Source: Giesbergeria sp.
GTDB lineage: Bacteria > Pseudomonadota > Gammaproteobacteria > Burkholderiales > Burkholderiaceae_C
Length of the DNA: 7,086 nucleotides
Direction of reading: 5' to 3'
Assembly: GCA_017987055.1 (NCBI GenBank)
Contig: JAGNUJ010000078.1
Location: forward strand, 1-7,086
Position 1 is the stretch's first letter; every line of letters starts with the position of its first letter. A model generated the notes under the pieces. That model was not told the origin of the DNA. It saw only the letters and a program-made list of their open reading frames with translations, and searched no databases. Positions 5,918-7,086 of the stretch are shown here, piece after piece. A program made the translations under genes and the position numbers.

Positions 5918-7086
5918 ATGACCGTGACCTCCAAAAGTTCTGCCGCCGAGCTGCTCAAAGCCGCTGATGAATTGCTCAAGAAAAAACCAGCCCGTGCCAA
6001 AGTAGTCAAAGTCGCCAAAACTGTGGATGCCGCCGCTGAAGAGGGTGCCGCCGAAGCGCCAAAGAAACGCGCCGCCACCAAAACCGCTACCACGAAAACC
6101 CCGGCAAAAACCGCTGTCAAAGCACCCGCCAAAGCCGCCGCCAAAAAAGCCCCCGGCCGCAAGCCCAAAGACAGCGATGACGACGATACCGATTTGTCCG
6201 ACATCGAAGCCGACTTGGAAGGCGAGCCAGAAGCCGAAGCCGAAGTCGCGACCGACCCGACCGCCGCGCCGGTAGAAAAAGTCAAGCCGCTGCGCATGAA
6301 AATCAGCAAGGCCAAAGAGCGCGCCTTGATGAAAGAGTTTGGCTTGGACGAAACCGTCCTGTCCGAAGAAGACATGGCCAAGCGCCGCTCGCGCCTGAAA
6401 ACGCTGATCAAGCTGGGCAAAACGCGCGGCTACCTGACCCACGGCGAAATTTCTGACCACTTGCCCGACAAGCTGGTTGACCAAGAGACGCTGGAAGTGG
6501 TGATTTCCATGCTGAATGACTTGGGCGTGGCGGTGTACGAGCAAACGCCCGATGCTGAGCAGTTGCTGGTCACCAACACCGCGCAAACCGCCTCGACCGA
6601 AGAAGAGGCCGAAGAAGCGGCCGAAGCGGCGCTGTCCACCGTGGACAGCGAGTTTGGCCGCACCACCGATCCGGTGCGCATGTACATGCGCGAAATGGGC
6701 ACGGTCGAGCTGCTGACGCGCGAAGGTGAAATCGAAATCGCCAAACGCATCGAAGGCGGCCTGATGGCGATGATGGAAGCCATCAGCGCCTGCCCGGCCA
6801 CGATTGCCGAGGTGCTGGCAATGGGCGAAGAAATTCGCAGCGGCAAAGTGGTCATCACCACCATCGTCGATGGCTTCTCCAACCCCAACGAAGCCGACGA
6901 CTACGTGGCCGAGGAAGACTTTGACGAGTTTGACGAGGACGACGATGACGACGGCAAGGGCGGCTCCAAAGCCATGACCCGCCGCTTGGAAGAGCTGAAA
7001 AACGAAGCCCTGCGCCGCTTTGACCTGATGCGCGAGATGTTCGAGAAGATCCACAAAATCTACGAAAAAGACGGCTACGGCACGCC
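5918..7086 (+). CDS. rpoD: RNA polymerase primary sigma factor RpoD (sigma-70), 5' part
   Basis: The gene is open to the right edge: 389 complete codons without a stop. RpoD guides RNA polymerase to housekeeping promoters. Residues of about 20-85 are a Lys/Ala-rich low-complexity tract, followed by an acidic patch (SDDDDTDLSDIEADLEGE region, about 86-110). Region 1.1 covers about 125-215 (LIKLGKTRGYLTHGEISDHL), the part that mimics DNA in the core cleft. Region 1.2 begins at about 240 with FGRTTDPVRMYMREMG (D251 in TDP) and LLTREGEIEIAKRIE, essentially as in Escherichia coli. The non-conserved domain follows with an acidic stretch (DEFDEDDDDD) and the helix ending EKIHKIYEKDGYG. Regions 2-4 lie outside the window. 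ATG 5918 is the only start: no in-frame ATG, GTG or TTG occurs back to the TGA at 5819, and GAGAAAG precedes it. It is probably expressed with dnaG and from its own promoter. Confidence 0.97.
   Translation, partial: MTVTSKSSAAELLKAADELLKKKPARAKVVKVAKTVDAAAEEGAAEAPKKRAATKTATTKTPAKTAVKAPAKAAAKKAPGRKPKDSDDDDTDLSDIEADLEGEPEAEAEVATDPTAAPVEKVKPLRMKISKAKERALMKEFGLDETVLSEEDMAKRRSRLKTLIKLGKTRGYLTHGEISDHLPDKLVDQETLEVVISMLNDLGVAVYEQTPDAEQLLVTNTAQTASTEEEAEEAAEAALSTVDSEFGRTTDPVRMYMREMGTVELLTREGEIEIAKRIEGGLMAMMEAISACPATIAEVLAMGEEIRSGKVVITTIVDGFSNPNEADDYVAEEDFDEFDEDDDDDGKGGSKAMTRRLEELKNEALRRFDLMREMFEKIHKIYEKDGYGT

Noticed and set aside
5846..7054. 402-codon minus-strand open frame opposite rpoD
   Set aside because: The plus strand encodes unmistakable sigma-70 regions 1.1 and 1.2. 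The antisense product is Phe/Gly/His-rich low complexity, caused by Lys/Glu/Asp/Ala codons read in reverse.

Overview
The window looks like chromosomal DNA of a high-GC betaproteobacterium, most likely a member of the Comamonadaceae (Burkholderiales). The reasons are the DnaG and RpoD sequence types, a Lys/Ala-rich N-terminal extension on RpoD, an acyl-CoA synthetase of a type common in that group, and an intergenic inverted repeat (about 1696-1737) that resembles short elements I recall from Comamonadaceae genomes. The family assignment rests on recognition, not on a search.

Layout: 1-97 has no convincing gene. 98-490 is what remains of a zeta-toxin-like ATPase/kinase gene, without its P-loop half and probably without a middle segment. 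534-782 encodes a very acidic 82-residue protein of unknown function. Five bases later comes a secreted M23 (LytM-type) peptidoglycan endopeptidase (788-1663) with a twin-arginine-type signal peptide. Between this gene and the convergent acyl-CoA synthetase (1793-3442, minus strand) lie the inverted repeat and a perfect bidirectional terminator (1738-1763). A 103-base divergent spacer separates the synthetase from dnaG (3546-5576). After a 341-base non-coding leader comes rpoD (from 5918), which runs off the right edge.

Function: dnaG and rpoD are the core of the conserved macromolecular-synthesis locus (primase for replication initiation, sigma-70 for housekeeping transcription). rpsU and yqeY, often found upstream of dnaG, are not here; a divergent lipid-metabolism gene takes their place. 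The left part (toxin remnant, small acidic protein, cell-wall hydrolase) looks like an accessory-to-core junction. I found no CRISPR array, insertion sequence, tRNA or rRNA. I see no clear new biological system. The least explained parts are the structured rpoD leader and the decayed zeta-like gene.
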